A DNA stretch of 64,000 nucleotides from positions 1,741,001-1,805,000 of the forward strand of contig JAPMAC010000197.1 in the NCBI GenBank assembly GCA_028671895.1. The letters run 5' to 3'. The notes beneath the pieces were generated by a model. That model saw nothing but the letters and a program-made list of their open reading frames with translations, searched no databases and was not told the DNA's origin. Within the stretch, counting starts at the first letter, position 1, and each line of letters opens with the position of its first letter. The position numbers were made by a program, and so were the translations under genes. This stretch comes from Oenanthe sinensis. Taxonomy: Eukaryota > Streptophyta > Magnoliopsida > Apiales > Apiaceae. Positions 1-10,959 of the stretch are shown here, in pieces.

Positions 1-1
1 T

Positions 2-1492
2 TCTGTTAGTTCTATGCAGGGAATGCTACATACTATTGTTGAACTTCTTACTGTCAAACGTGATGTCAGAAAGGGGGAGAAGGGTTCAAACAAATGCAAG
101 GAGGATGTAATTATCAACTCTGACAAACCTGATAATGAAGATCAAGGGAGTCATAAGGATGGGAAGCAAACTCTGAAGCAGCATACTCTGATTGGACAAA
201 CTCTGACAACCTCACAAACTCTGACGACATCAAAGACTGATATAAACTCTGACAAGCAAACTCTGATAGAAGCTGACTTGGAATTTGCAAAGAAACTTGA
301 AGAAGAAGAGAAGCCTGAGAAGATTGAAGAACAAAATCTAAAAGATGCAGAACTGGCAAAGAAAATTTTTGAAGAAGAACATCCAGGAATGGATCCAGTT
401 GCTGTGGAAGCTGAATTGAAGAAGTCTGGAATTGTTAGTGCTCAAGTCCAGAAAAAGCAAAGAAGTATAAAGAAAGGTCCAATTCAGAAAAAGATACTTG
501 CTCAACACAAGAAACTAGAATCTAAGCTTATTCAAATCAAAAATGTTGATACTCCTAAGCCAGTTACTCAATCAAAACCAGTTTCAGAAATTCAAACAAG
601 ATCATCTGCAAGAATTCAACAAAAAGCTCCAACTAAACCATAGACACCTCTCACTATGCAAGGAACAACATTTCTACCTGGTGGATATAGTTTTGATGAT
701 GAAGAAGAAGAACATCAACAATCTCTGATAAGGAAAAAAAAGTCAGATCCTCTGTGGACTAAAACTCAAAGTCTGATTCTCAATGTCAGACTTGGTAAAA
801 ACAAAGGAGGCATTGGTGATTCACATGCTAAAGTTTATAAGGGTAAAACAAATATTTTCAGTGATCCTCTTCCTTTAAAGCACAATCCTAAGGAAGATTT
901 GACACAAGAGCATCTTGACAAATTGATATCAGTCAACATAGTAAAAGACATTTTTGATGGAGCTCAAGCAAATGAGAAGCTTCTATATTTTCTAGAAGAT
1001 GGGAGAGTTTTGAAGATTGCTGAAGAAAATCTGATTGATAAAGCATCTAAAGAACTTGAACATGTTCTATATCTACTCAATGATGAAAATGAAGCAACTT
1101 CTAGGTGGAGGAAAATAATTGAATGAGTGATTGTTGAAAAGAAGAAGAATGAAAGGTTAATGATGATAAAATCTGAAGATTATGAGCTGGGATATACACT
1201 TGAAGATGGCACCAGAAGAGCTATGAGAAAGGGGGATGCAAAGGTCAAGATGGTGTTAGGGATGCCTACACTAATTTTAAATCCTGATGGAATGAAGACT
1301 TGTTGTATTGCTTTGGATGAAAGAATGGATAGATCATCTATCTATGCTTTGAGGGCTGCTATCTATCAAATAGATGATTCTTCTGAGGACATGAAGGAAT
1401 TGAAGGAGAAGATGGTTGATCTTCTGAAAGCTGCTGAAGACAAACTTCTAAGTCAGTTTCTGAAAGATGACTTTTCGCACAGAAGAATATGA
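2..1492 (+). pseudogene. post-pol accessory gene of family A retrotransposon, two nonsense codons
   Basis: One reading frame runs from the left edge to 1492 and is broken only by TAG at 641-643 and TGA at 1124-1126. Both stops are one C-to-T change from a sense codon (CAG, CGA). The product is very hydrophilic and rich in Lys, Glu and Gln, with a probable coiled coil around LEFAKKLEEEEKPEKIEEQN and a basic Pro/Gln-rich middle. No enzymatic domain is recognisable. Between 160 and 290 the DNA carries at least five copies of AAACTCTGA, read as TL(T/I), which repeats the motif of the adjacent LTR. The gene sits between pol (off-window) and the 3' LTR, the place of the extra ORF in several plant copia lineages. 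Its function is unknown. Confidence 0.7.
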
Positions 1493-1591
1493 GTTAAACA
1501 TGACAAACAAACACTGATGCATTTGTCTTGTATTTCTGACATCATAAGTGAAATTCATGTTTTAATTCTTAAAGCATAAATTGGGAGAGAT

Positions 1592-2097
1592 TGTTAGGAA
1601 TGCAAACACTAATGATTGTCAGAGAATATCATATCAGAGTTTATGCTGACGTCATCAGAGTTTATGAAGCTGTCGGGCAGAGTTTACTCTACCAGAGAAT
1701 ACTCAAACAGACAACCGACAGAGTTTAGCTTCAGAGTTTATCATAAAAGGAAACAGACAAATCAGAATCTGATTTGGATAGTAAGAAAGAATTTTAATGC
1801 AAGACTAATTACCTTATGAAAGCTATTCTTATCATAATCTGTTTTGTAATTGAATTATAATTGTGTCTATATAAACACAGAGATAGGTTATAATCAAACA
1901 CACGTTTTCCAGCATTATTATTTGTAACCTAGCAGCTCTTAAGAATAAATAACTTCTTGAGAGAGTTTTGTAACATATTCATTATCTTTAATATAAAAGA
2001 AGTGTTCATCTTTTGACATACTTGTGTTTATACTCGATTTACCGTCACTGTTACATTCAACCCCCCTTCTGTAATAGATTGATTATTCTGGGTAACA
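1592..2097 (+). repeat. 3' LTR of family A copy 1 (506 bp)
   Basis: It starts TGTTAG directly after a purine tract and ends GGGTAACA. Upstream of a TATA-like CTATATAAAC (1867-1876) there are five CAGAGTTT motifs between about 1637 and 1740. The segment ATTCAACCCCCCTTCT near the 3' end is shared with the other LTRs of the window (about 9030 and 15058). The terminal dinucleotides TG...CA are intact. Confidence 0.8.
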
Positions 2098-3942
2098 CTG
2101 TTATTCAGTGTTCTTTATACAAGATGTTATTTATATATTACATACATATATTTCATAAAATTCTATAAAAATTTATAAATATCTATATTATATATATGTA
2201 AATATAAAAAAATATTGTTTCATATAAAATATATACTCTATTTTGTATACTTTTATGATATGTTTATACTAGACTGAATTTCAAATCTAATACTCATTCC
2301 GTCCATAATTTGATGCCCATTTTGATTTTTTTTGTTAAATTGATTAATTTTTGATCAAAAATTATAATTTTTAAAAATTTAAAAAAATACTGTTCATTTT
2401 AAAGTAGATTATATATATTTTTTAATAATATAAAATTTTAACTTTTTTCAGTTATATATTATTTTTTAATTACAATTAAATATTTGTCAATTTGACCGCA
2501 TTGAAAACGAACATATAAATATATTCGTGTTTGTATACATAAATTTTAAATGAACGTATGTTGATATACACATATTAACAACTATTTTTTAATAAATTAA
2601 CAATTTTTTTATTGATTAATTGTCATTAATAATAATGATTATTGTATATACAAAAATACCCGCCAATTACACCAATTAAAATTGAAAAAATAACACACTA
2701 GATAGATCTGATTCTCATTATAAGTGTTGTACAGTATTTGCACACCAATTTTATTAAATGTTTGAAAAGTTTATAAACACATCACATGTATATAGAGATT
2801 GAAAAACATAACGAACTGTAACAACTTTCTCCTCGTGATTTTCGTACTCTCCGTGTACTCTCTATGATCAATACTTGAATTTGTCGAAGCTTCGATTTGC
2901 GCTCTCTCGTTATCTTTGATTTGTTTTGATTTTGCCGCCAATATGCACTTTAAATTCAGCTTAGAATGATGAATTTTGGCATTTAGAGTTGTGAAACCCT
3001 AGTTTGTGATTGTATTTGAGTTATTTGGTTGTTTTCTACTTTGTTCCATAAATTGTATATATTCTCTTAATTTCGATGCAGAGAGTGTAATTTCAAGTTT
3101 GGAGCTATAACACCTAATTTATGATCTTAGTTTCGAGTTGTCTAGTTGTCTGCTTTAGAAGTTGCAGGAGTGTATATTATTTGATTTTTTGGATTTTTCC
3201 TCTTATACGCTTCAGATTTGCTGACATATGGATAAATTTTAGAACGTCAAGCTGTGAAACCTAATTTACAATATTACTTATCGAGTTATCTGTTTTCTTA
3301 CTATAAAAGTTGTTGGATTGTAGTGGAATATGTGAGGATGATAAGTCTAAGGTAACTAGTTCTAGTCATAATTTTGGTTCCTTCAGTTATCTTAATTTCA
3401 TATATGATTTCTCTATATATTGAAAGACAATTAAAACTTACTTTTTGAATGACATCTTTTTGTCAAAAGATATCCTTTTTTGATAATTGTTCACTGAAAT
3501 ATTTTACATTAATATCGTGTGAATTACATGGAACATATGAGAGTAAAATCATTCTTGATATATGGAGAGGTTATGTAGAATTTGTTATTGATGTCAATTC
3601 TTCTTTTGATTTTTCGGTCATTTGAAGCTTATACTAAACTGGAATATAGTCTAAACTTGATACTAGTAGGAAACTTCAGACATACATGTTTACATTCAAC
3701 CAACTGACTAGATGGAGCTACGTGTTAGAAATTGCTCCCAAAAAATAGTATACTGTGATTGAGGTTGTCACATTTTCGTAGTTATACTTTTACATAAAAA
3801 TATTTTGTGCGCTAGTTAGTTTTGATATCTAGGGTTTCATTTCTAGTCTCTCTACACCAAACACTCTGTATTCAGTAATTTGACAATTTCTATTATTAGT
3901 GTTGTATATATACACAATACTTTTTTAATGAATTATTCCCTT
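2098..3942. other. AT-rich intergenic DNA, no gene recognised
   Basis: There is no long reading frame and no recognisable domain. From about 2288 a stretch starting TACTCATTCCGTCCATAAT looks like the end of a Stowaway-type MITE, but I could not find a matching inverted terminus. Between about 2780 and 2960 the sequence has the look of a plant promoter and leader (CT-rich with several CTCTC runs), possibly the old promoter of the BAH-PHD locus that follows. That link is a guess. Confidence 0.35.
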
Positions 3943-4040
3943 TGTTCTTTATGTTGAACACTGGAATGATGAATGATAGTCTCTGTTGCCGCCAAAACTT
4001 GTTATTGGGATTGAGTCAGAGGCGGAGGTACTGCCTTGCA
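3943..4040 (-). repeat. inverted partial copy of a BAH-PHD upstream exon
   Basis: The reverse complement of this stretch matches 6450-6545 almost base for base. It includes GGCAGTACCTCCGCCTC, ACAAGTTTTGG, GGCAACAGAGAC and CATCATTC, with a few substitutions. In the direct copy this segment encodes the Pro-rich peptide VPPPPPQSQEQVLVATET ahead of the BAH domain. Here it lies on the minus strand about 300 bp upstream of pseudogene copy 1, so the locus was rearranged by inversion or inverted duplication. Confidence 0.75.
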
Positions 4041-4324
4041 ATGTCGTTGAATAATTATTGTATTAGAGAATGTTCACATTTTTGTCCTTTTTTTTACTTT
4101 TAATAAAATTTAGATTACAAGTGAACACGTGTAAGGAAAATATTAGCTAATAATCGTAATGCAAATTTAGATTTAAATATTGGTGAGATTTGAGAAAGTA
4201 CATAAGCGGTAAACTGGGTGTCATTCCGGGTTTTAGAAATTTAGTGTCTAATCCTTGTAATTTACTAACCTTTATCATTTTTAACACCTTCACTTTTCTA
4301 TATATAAATATATTAATATTTTCT

Positions 4325-5121
4325 GAAATTATATTATGATGAAAAGAATTACTATGATGATTTTAAGGAAAAAGAAGCTATATATTCTCCTCAAGGTAAT
4401 TGTCATGTACTATATACAATTCTTATGCAGTGTTCTTGTGTTCTTGTCATGATCTTTTTCTTTTTGTACAGAACTGGTGATATTGTGAGACTTCATTCAG
4501 ATGATTCCCACTTTGCATTTTATGTTGTAAGGGTTGATAGGAAGGAAGGTGAGAAACTACATTATCGTTGGTACTACTATCCTAAAGAGACAAAGGATGG
4601 AAAACAACCATATCACGGTGAAGCTGAGCTTTTTAGTTCCTATGATGAAATAACTCAGCAAGTGGAAAGTGTTCTTGACAAGTGCACTGTTCATTCCATT
4701 GATGTTTATAATGAGCTCAAGAATGATGCCACGGAAAATGATTTCTTCTCAAGATTTCATTATAATCATGAGACTAAAACATATAGTCCCGATACCATTG
4801 AAATGAAGTTTTATTATCATCATTACTATTATTATTTTCTAGTGTACAATGTTAGAAGTTCTATTAGCATGATATGTGTGTTGATCTATGTAGATTTTGT
4901 ACATGTGAGATGCCTCAGAATTTGGATGATTTAATGATTGAAGGCAATAGATGTTCTGAATGGTAAAAATTATAATAAAATTCAATAATCCAATTCAATT
5001 TGGTTATATTAATCTCAGTAAGTTTTTATGAAGGTTTCATCCTCGATGTATGAATATGACTGATAAGGATGCAAAAGAATTGAACAATTTTTTCTATAGT
5101 AAGTGTGTTTTGAAGGCCGAG
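4325..5121 (+). pseudogene. BAH-PHD histone-reader protein, EBS/SHL-like, copy 1 (decayed)
   Basis: Exons can be traced at about 4325-4395, 4472-4804, 4894-4962 and 5034-5121. The second encodes a BAH domain (GDIVRLHSDDSHFAFYVVRV ... RWYYYPKE ... CKVHS-like CTVHSIDVYNELKND). The third and fourth join in phase to give a PHD finger (FCTCEMPQNLDDLMIE ... CSEWFHPRCMNMTDKDA). Plant EBS and SHL proteins with this BAH-PHD order bind methylated H3 and repress flowering genes. This copy looks dead: the donor after exon 2 reads GAAGT where copy 2 has GTAAGT, one zinc-ligand Cys is Gly (IEGNRC), and another is Tyr (FFYSKC). No continuous start or C-terminal part is visible. Copy 2 lies 2 kb downstream in the same orientation. 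Confidence 0.75.
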
Positions 5122-5647
5122 GTAATTCTATACACTCAATATGTGTGTGAAGTACTTTTCTTCACCCTATATATACATGTGTGCACTCTATAGTACTTGC
5201 ATGAAGTGTGAGCCAATGTTTGACTATTAAGTGTGGCACACAGAAAGGCAATATGTGGTGTCTACCTCCTCCACATGAGAGAGGCACTAATGTCATTAAC
5301 CATATACGCTAGTTGTGAAATCATATTCTGATAATACGCATCTTACGAAAATAAAACAATTTTCTTGATGAATGCACCGACAGGGACATTATATATTAAA
5401 TATGCTCGTTGAGGATGCATATTAAATTAGTAAAACATGCTCCACTTTTCAAAAACAAAACTTTGGCAAAAGCTTAAATTTATAGTTGTTAAGGTTATTT
5501 TAGATTTTTAAAATTTTTAAAATATTACAAATATTAACTCCGAATATAATTTATGTTGCTCTCGTTGCTTTTAACTAGTAATAAACTGCTTTAGTTTTTA
5601 TAAGTTTAATGATAACAATATTTATTATATGTTGTTGTTTAATATTT

Positions 5648-5838
5648 TCTAGTACCTCCGCATTCTCCTCAATCGATGGTAGAAGCCCTGCTAAAAGATT
5701 TGCTTGCTGAACTTGCCAGAGATCCCCCTGAAGAGTTGCCTATTTTAATGTTAGGGCCAAATGTTGAGGTTTTATCTCTCAACTTAACAGATAGTGAAGA
5801 CAGTAGCGATGAATCTCCAGAAGGTCATTTTGATTTTT
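5648..5838 (+). pseudogene. isolated exon-like segment of the BAH-PHD locus
   Basis: An acceptor-like TTTTCTAG precedes an open stretch encoding LLKDLLAELARDPPEELPIL and an acidic Ser-rich tail (DSEDSSDESPEG), ending near a possible donor GGTCATTT. Its first bases (TACCTCCGCATTCTCCTCAA) resemble the Pro-rich exon of copy 2 (TACCTCCGCCTCCGCCTCAA). It may therefore be an alternative or duplicated upstream exon of the same gene family. I do not recognise the peptide. Confidence 0.35.
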
Positions 5839-6416
5839 TTTACATGCAATCTATTTTCTATACATTTCATCGTTATAAAGTCCTGTAAAAACACTGTATG
5901 GTTTATCCATCTTGTAAAAAAATATAGTAACATAAAAGATACATGAAGAATGTACTAAGCTTAATTAAGTTGATTTAAATTGATGCAAATGATGAACTCT
6001 ACAATTTTGTAGAAATAAAAATGACCTATATATAACTATACATACATTACAAACATTCTTTTAACTGACATCTACACTAAGGGAATCTATTTACACTAGC
6101 AGAGTTATAACAATATCCTAACTGTATGGTAGTCACATGTTGTTAACACTAGTGCTGCAGCTTTTTATGCTCATGACCATTATCTAATGTATTAATTTGA
6201 TCCTGAGTAATGGTATGGCCTGTGATAGTCTGAATGCCACCCTCCCCTCAAATTAGTAGATTATATCAAGATGAATACTCCATAAGAAAGACCGGTGGTT
6301 ATAAGAGGTTCAGTTACAAATGGTGCTAGTTGATGATGCATGAAAATATATGCAGGAGTAATCAGACCAAAATAGACTTTGTCCCTTGTTAACTGGCTGT
6401 TATGTTCTGATTGCAG

Positions 6417-7351
6417 TAACGACGCCAAAGAAGAAGTTGATAACAAACTAAAGGCAGTACCTCCGCCTCCGCCTCAATCCCAAGAACAAGTTTTGGTGGC
6501 AACAGAGACCATCATTCATCATTCTAGTATTCAACATAAAGGACAAACTGATACTTTAAATGGAGTTGATCAAAGGAATTACTATAATGATTTTGAGGAA
6601 GAAGATGTTGTATATTCTCCTCAAGATAATTGTCATGTACTATATCTAATTCTTATGCAGTGTTCTTGTATACTTGTCATGATCTTTTTCTTTTTGTATA
6701 TAGCTGGTGACACTGTAAGACTTCATTCAGATGATTCCCAGTTTACATTTTATGTTGTAAGGGTTGATAGGAAGGAATGTAAGAAATTACATTGTCGTTG
6801 GTACTACTATCCTAAAGAGAAAAAGGATGGAAAGTAGCCATATCATGGTGAAACTGAGCTTTTTCGTTCTGATGATGAAACAACTCAGCATTTGGAAAGT
6901 GTTCTTGACAAGTACACTGTTCATTCTATTGACGTTTATAATGAGCTAAAGAATGAAGCCACGGAAAATAATTTCTTCTTAAGATCTCATTATAGTCATA
7001 ATACTAAAACATATAGTCCCAATACCATTGAAATGTAAGTTTATTATCATCATTACTATTATTATTTTCTAGTGTACAATTTTAGAAGTTTTATTAGCAT
7101 GATATGTGTGTTAATCTATGTAGATTTTGTACATGTGAGATGTCACAGAATCCAGATGATTTAATGATTGAATGCAATTGATGTTCCGAATGGTAAAAAT
7201 TATAATGAAATTCAATAATCCAATTCAATTTGGTTATATTAATATCAGCAAGTTTTTATGAAGGTTTCATCCTCGATGTATGAATATGACTGATAAGGAT
7301 GCAAATGAATTGAACAAATTTTTCTGTAGTAAGTTTGTTTTGAAGGCCGAG
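6417..7351 (+). pseudogene. BAH-PHD histone-reader protein, EBS/SHL-like, copy 2 (decayed)
   Basis: Exons are traced at 6417-6623, 6704-7034, 7124-7192 and 7264-7351, with introns closely matching those of copy 1 in position and sequence. The first exon encodes a Pro-rich leader (VPPPPPQSQ) and an acidic tail (NDFEEEDVVYSPQ). The second encodes the BAH domain, broken by TAG at 6835-6837 where copy 1 has CAA. The PHD exons keep the Cys that copy 1 lost (IECN, FFCS) but carry TGA in place of the residue before CSEW, and Cys-to-Phe in SKF. The first donor is AT where copy 1 has GT. The copies therefore decayed independently after a local duplication that also carried intron sequence. Neither should give a working reader protein. 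Confidence 0.75.
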
Positions 7352-7427
7352 GTAATTCTATACACTCTATATGTGTGTGCAGTACTTTTCTTCACCCTAT
7401 ATATACATGTGTGCACTGATTGTGTAG

Positions 7428-7907
7428 GAAAAGAAATGGAGAATAACTAACAAGATGTACTTGGACATGGAAATAGATGGAGAAGTTGTGGGATGTATCG
7501 GCATTGGTCTATATGGAAAAAGATGTCCAAAAACAGCAAGTATATTTCTATCACCTTGTTTTTTGATTTTCATTTAGGCATTTTCTTATCAGGAGTAAAT
7601 GACTTTTGTTTATTTTTTATGGAGAAACTTTCAAGGCTTTATGCAAAGGTACTTTTACATCTTTAATTTATAATATTTTCTTTTTGTTTGGAGAGTCTTT
7701 ACCTCTGTTTTATTTATGTAGTTGACAAAGGTATCGATAATTATTGTGAAGCCCTCCATGAAAAACCCCTGCACTATAAGGGCACCAGCTTTTACAGAAT
7801 ATATCCAGGAAAGGATATTCATGGAGGGCGCATCCTTCGTAATGATTGTACTGGCTTTGAAAATATTAAACTGGAATTGGAAAGTTGCGACATCCAGCCG
7901 CGTCGAG
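7428..7907 (+). pseudogene. cyclophilin-type peptidyl-prolyl isomerase fragment
   Basis: An exon at 7428-7539 encodes KMYLDMEIDGEVVGCIGIGL and GKRCPKTA, the first strands of a cyclophilin domain. A short piece near 7622-7648 gives RNFQGFMQ, and 7722-7907 gives EKPLHYKGTSFYRIYPGK. These match in order the starts of secretory-type plant cyclophilins. The catalytic half is absent (no FxxxNGSQFFI-type motif, no GGDF). The exon phases do not join cleanly, so the fragment is dead. It starts just after copy 2 of the BAH-PHD pseudogene, beginning at the next acceptor (TGTGTAG at 7421-7427). That could mean chimeric splicing or simple juxtaposition of captured fragments. Confidence 0.65.
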
Positions 7908-7967
7908 GTAGTTAGTTCCCTCTGTGTATTTATTCGGTTCACACTATTTTGCATATTGCTCACCTGA

Positions 7968-8879
7968 GTTTTGCTTTTTAATATGAATGAATGGTTTTCA
8001 CAGCTCCTTCATGCTTTAATGGTTCAGAGTTCTCCATAGCCATGGATGAGTTCTTTATCACCAATTGAATTCAGGACTTGATTTATAAATTCAAGATATA
8101 TACACACTTCTCGGTTATAAATTGGATTAGATAGTACTTCTCATCGCGATATTTTTGGGATTGGTTAGGTCTAAACTTATACTTATTATGAGTTGTTGAG
8201 TATTTTTATGTTTGAAGTTATTATTGTCACTTTATTCATGCTTAAAATTATATTTTTTTAAAAATGGTAATGAGATGAATTAGGGAAGAGCGCAGACTGA
8301 TTTGGTTTTAGATAAAATAGGAATCAAAACCTTATATTTTCAATTTTAAAAATTGAAAATCATAACCGTAATCGAATTTTCGGTTTCAGTTTTTGTTTCA
8401 AAAAGGCAGATTCGGTTTTACCAATCCGATTTCAGTTATAAAACTGAATGAAATAATAATGTATAAAAATTAAAATTAAAAAAATAAAAGTCTTTAACAT
8501 AAATAGCAATATTATAAAAATTATTTCACATTATTTCAAACCTTTTCTAATTTAAAATTTTTTATTTCTCAATATCATTTTGAGAATCAATTACAAAAAT
8601 TTATGCACCAATTAACTGTTCTACTAGTTTCCGAGGTATCAACAAAAATTATGTGTTTGATCTATATGTAGTATTTAATCTACTAAAATATATAATATAT
8701 TAGAAAAGAATTTGAGGATAATTATGGCTTATTTACATTTTAACCTTTAAAGTTTATTAGTTTGTACACATAAACCTTTAAAGAAAATTTATGTATCTTT
8801 TTTACCCCTCAAGTATGAGATTTGTACCTTTTAACCCTTTTCCATATTTTCTTCCAATATTGACCTCAAGGGCTAATGT
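7968..8879. other. AT-rich intergenic DNA, no gene recognised
   Basis: No coding exon or RNA gene is supported. Between about 8290 and 8450 there are repeated GGTTTT/CGGTTT words (CGGTTTCAG, TCGGTTTTACC), typical of degenerate non-autonomous hAT-like repeats. I could not define two matching ends. Confidence 0.3.
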
Positions 8880-9064
8880 GTCCATGACTGTATACTTAAA
8901 ATTAATTTTTTGAAGTTAAACACATTTCTTCATTTACTTGCTTGCTTTTTGTTGATTGCATTGCTTACTTGATATTATCACTTCTTGTTTGTTGTTAGCA
9001 AGATTAGTGATAAAATATCAAGCTGCATTCAACCCCCCTTCTAAAACACTCATACTGTCTAACA
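8880..9064 (+). repeat. 3' part of a 5' LTR preceding a decayed gag
   Basis: The stretch ends ACTGTCTAACA at 9064, three bases before a primer binding site. It contains the ATTCAACCCCCCTTCT segment shared by the other LTRs of the window. Its left boundary is not visible, so the start given is approximate. No CAGAGTYT array is seen upstream, so this may be another family from A. Confidence 0.5.
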
Positions 9065-9066
9065 AC

Positions 9067-9078
9067 TGATATCAGAGC
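9067..9078 (+). other. primer binding site (tRNA-iMet), one mismatch
   Basis: TGATATCAGAGC differs by one G-to-A change from TGGTATCAGAGC, the plant initiator-Met tRNA 3' complement. It lies two bases after the LTR end. Confidence 0.75.
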
Positions 9079-9115
9079 CGCATGTTAGATATATATAACC
9101 TGACAAGATCTAAAC

Positions 9116-9913
9116 ATGAGTGCACAGAAAGTAAGTAGCATAAAAATACCCACCTTTGATAAAGAACACTACAACCTCTGGAAAAGAAAAATGATGTTGT
9201 TCATAAAAACAACCAACCCACTTTACCCTAAAATTCTGAAAAATGGTCCTTTCATTCCTCAAACATATGTACCTGAAACTATAGTAGATGGTGAAACAAT
9301 ACCAGCCTACTGGGTTCCTAAAAAAGTTTCAGATTACACTGACAATGAAAGAGAAAAAATATATCTGGATGATTGCTTACAATTTATCATCTTTGAAACA
9401 TTTGACAATGTCATGTACAACAACATTGTCAACTGCACCAGTGCCAAACAAATATGAGAAACCATTGAGATACTCTGTGAAGGAATAAAAGAAGTGAAAG
9501 ATAATCAGAGACATGTCCTGGTGTATCAGTATGAAGCTTTTATGGCCAAACCAAGTGAAGGGTTGACTGAAATGTTTAAGAGATTCAACAGGTTGATAAA
9601 TGACCTATAGCTGGATGGAAAGTTTTATGACAAAAAGGAGGTAAACATGAAATTCATGTTGACACTTCCTGTCCATCTAGAGCATAAGGTTACTGCCATA
9701 AGAGAAGGACGAGATTTGTCAAAAGTTTCTCTTGAAACTTTATATGGCATACTTAAAATATATGAGCTAGATCTGCTACAAAAGAGAGCCATTCAGTCTG
9801 GTCAAAGAGGGAAGATGACAAATACTTCAAATGCTCTAGTAGCTCATGATCCAAAGATGTTGCAGCTCAAGGAGTCTCAACATCAACAACACATCAAGAT
9901 TGAAGATGTCACA
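9116..9913 (+). pseudogene. copia-type gag, truncated and with two nonsense codons
   Basis: A single frame from ATG 9116 reads through TGA at 9455-9457 (one G-to-A step from Trp TGG) and TAG at 9608-9610 (one C-to-T step from CAG). The product has the N-terminal gag signature (IPTFDKEHYNLWKRKMMLFI) and the UBN2-like middle (FKRFNRLINDL, LPVHLEHKVTAIREGRDLSK). It stops at 9913 where the minus-strand family A element begins. The CCHC knuckle and pol of this element are absent from the window. Confidence 0.8.
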
Positions 9914-10949
9914 TGTTTTTCCAGTTGCACAAGTAGAAGGGGGGTTGAATACTTGTGTGCTTTTTCTGCCTAATTAAAATCAACACAGTATAAATTAAAG
10001 ACTTGAATTTAGAACAAAGATTAAACACAAAGATATGAATGAAAACTGTTTATATTATTGATGTGTAAATACAAACTCTCTTAAGGTGTACACAAACCCT
10101 AGTAGTTTCTCTGTGTTTCTCACAGTAACTCTCTCTATCTCTATGCTCTTACAAAATTTGACTCTTCTCCACTTATTTTCTCATATTACAATTAGGTTAT
10201 ATAGAGTGTTTATATAGAGAGTTTCCTATCAACTAATAACAGAAAATCAAATTACAATAGGAATATAATTCCTAATTATTAATTGACAGTTTCCTTTTGT
10301 GATTCTCCTTCCTTCCCATAGCATATCTGTAATATATTTGGATTTATCTTCGAACACTTCCCTTTTCTGTGATCATCTTCCAAATTTAGCTTTAACTTTA
10401 TAAACTCTGAAATATTCAGACTCTGCCAGACTATAGACTCTGATAGACTATAGACTCTGATCATTTCTAGACTCTGATAGATTATAAACTCGAATAGTTT
10501 ATAAACTCTGATCACTTGTAGATTCTGACAGATTATAAACTCTAAAATATTATAAACTCTGATAGTTTATAAACTCTGATCACTTGTAAACTCTGACATA
10601 TTATAAACTCTGATAGTTTATAAACTCTGATCACTTGTAAACTCCGTCAGATTGTAAATTGTGATCCCTTGTAACTGAGACTTATCGATTGACTAGACTT
10701 CTCGATTGCATACTTGAAACTGAGACTTCGAGATTGGTTCAGCCCTATCACTTCTTGAATGCTCCTTTGGCTAACTTCTCGAATTGTTTTACTAGACTTC
10801 TCGAATGTGTATATTTTCACACTACAAGATTGGCTTCATTATCTTGACTTCTAGAATGGGTACTTCTCGATCGAATACTGAGCCAATGAGTTTTTTGAGA
10901 CTTCTCGACCAGTTGCATAGTTCTGTAACAAATGAATATATTTCTAACA
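9914..10949 (-). repeat. 3' LTR of family A copy 2 (1036 bp)
   Basis: On the minus strand it begins TGTTAGAAATATATTCATTTG at 10949, directly after the purine tract AGGGGGAGA, and ends near 9914. It aligns with the plus-strand LTR at 14311-15092 at both ends (shared ends include GGCAGAAAAAGCACACAAGT). Two motif arrays lie upstream of its TATA boxes (near 10198-10225): about eleven ARACTCTG words at 10385-10650, and a second motif, ACTTCTCGA, repeated at about 10690-10915. The second array is not seen in the LTR of copy 3. Confidence 0.85.
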
Positions 10950-10959
10950 ATCTCCCCCT

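Larger units (their letters stand above)
1..2097 (+). mobile_element. 3' end of a Ty1/copia-type LTR retrotransposon, family A copy 1 (cut by the window edge)
   Basis: The segment holds, in order, a degenerate accessory reading frame, a purine-rich tract (1583-1590) and an LTR that begins TGTTAG at 1592 and ends with ACA at 2097. The same order is seen in the better preserved family A copies at 9914-14310 and 14311-23230. Gag and pol lie beyond the left edge, so the target-site duplication cannot be checked. The class is inferred from the related copy whose reverse transcriptase has the copia YVDD motif. Confidence 0.8.

Noticed and set aside
6417..7907. A genuine BAH-PHD-cyclophilin fusion gene
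   Set aside because: Nonsense codons, a lost splice donor and a cyclophilin lacking its catalytic half make a working fusion unlikely. Only a chimeric transcript remains possible.
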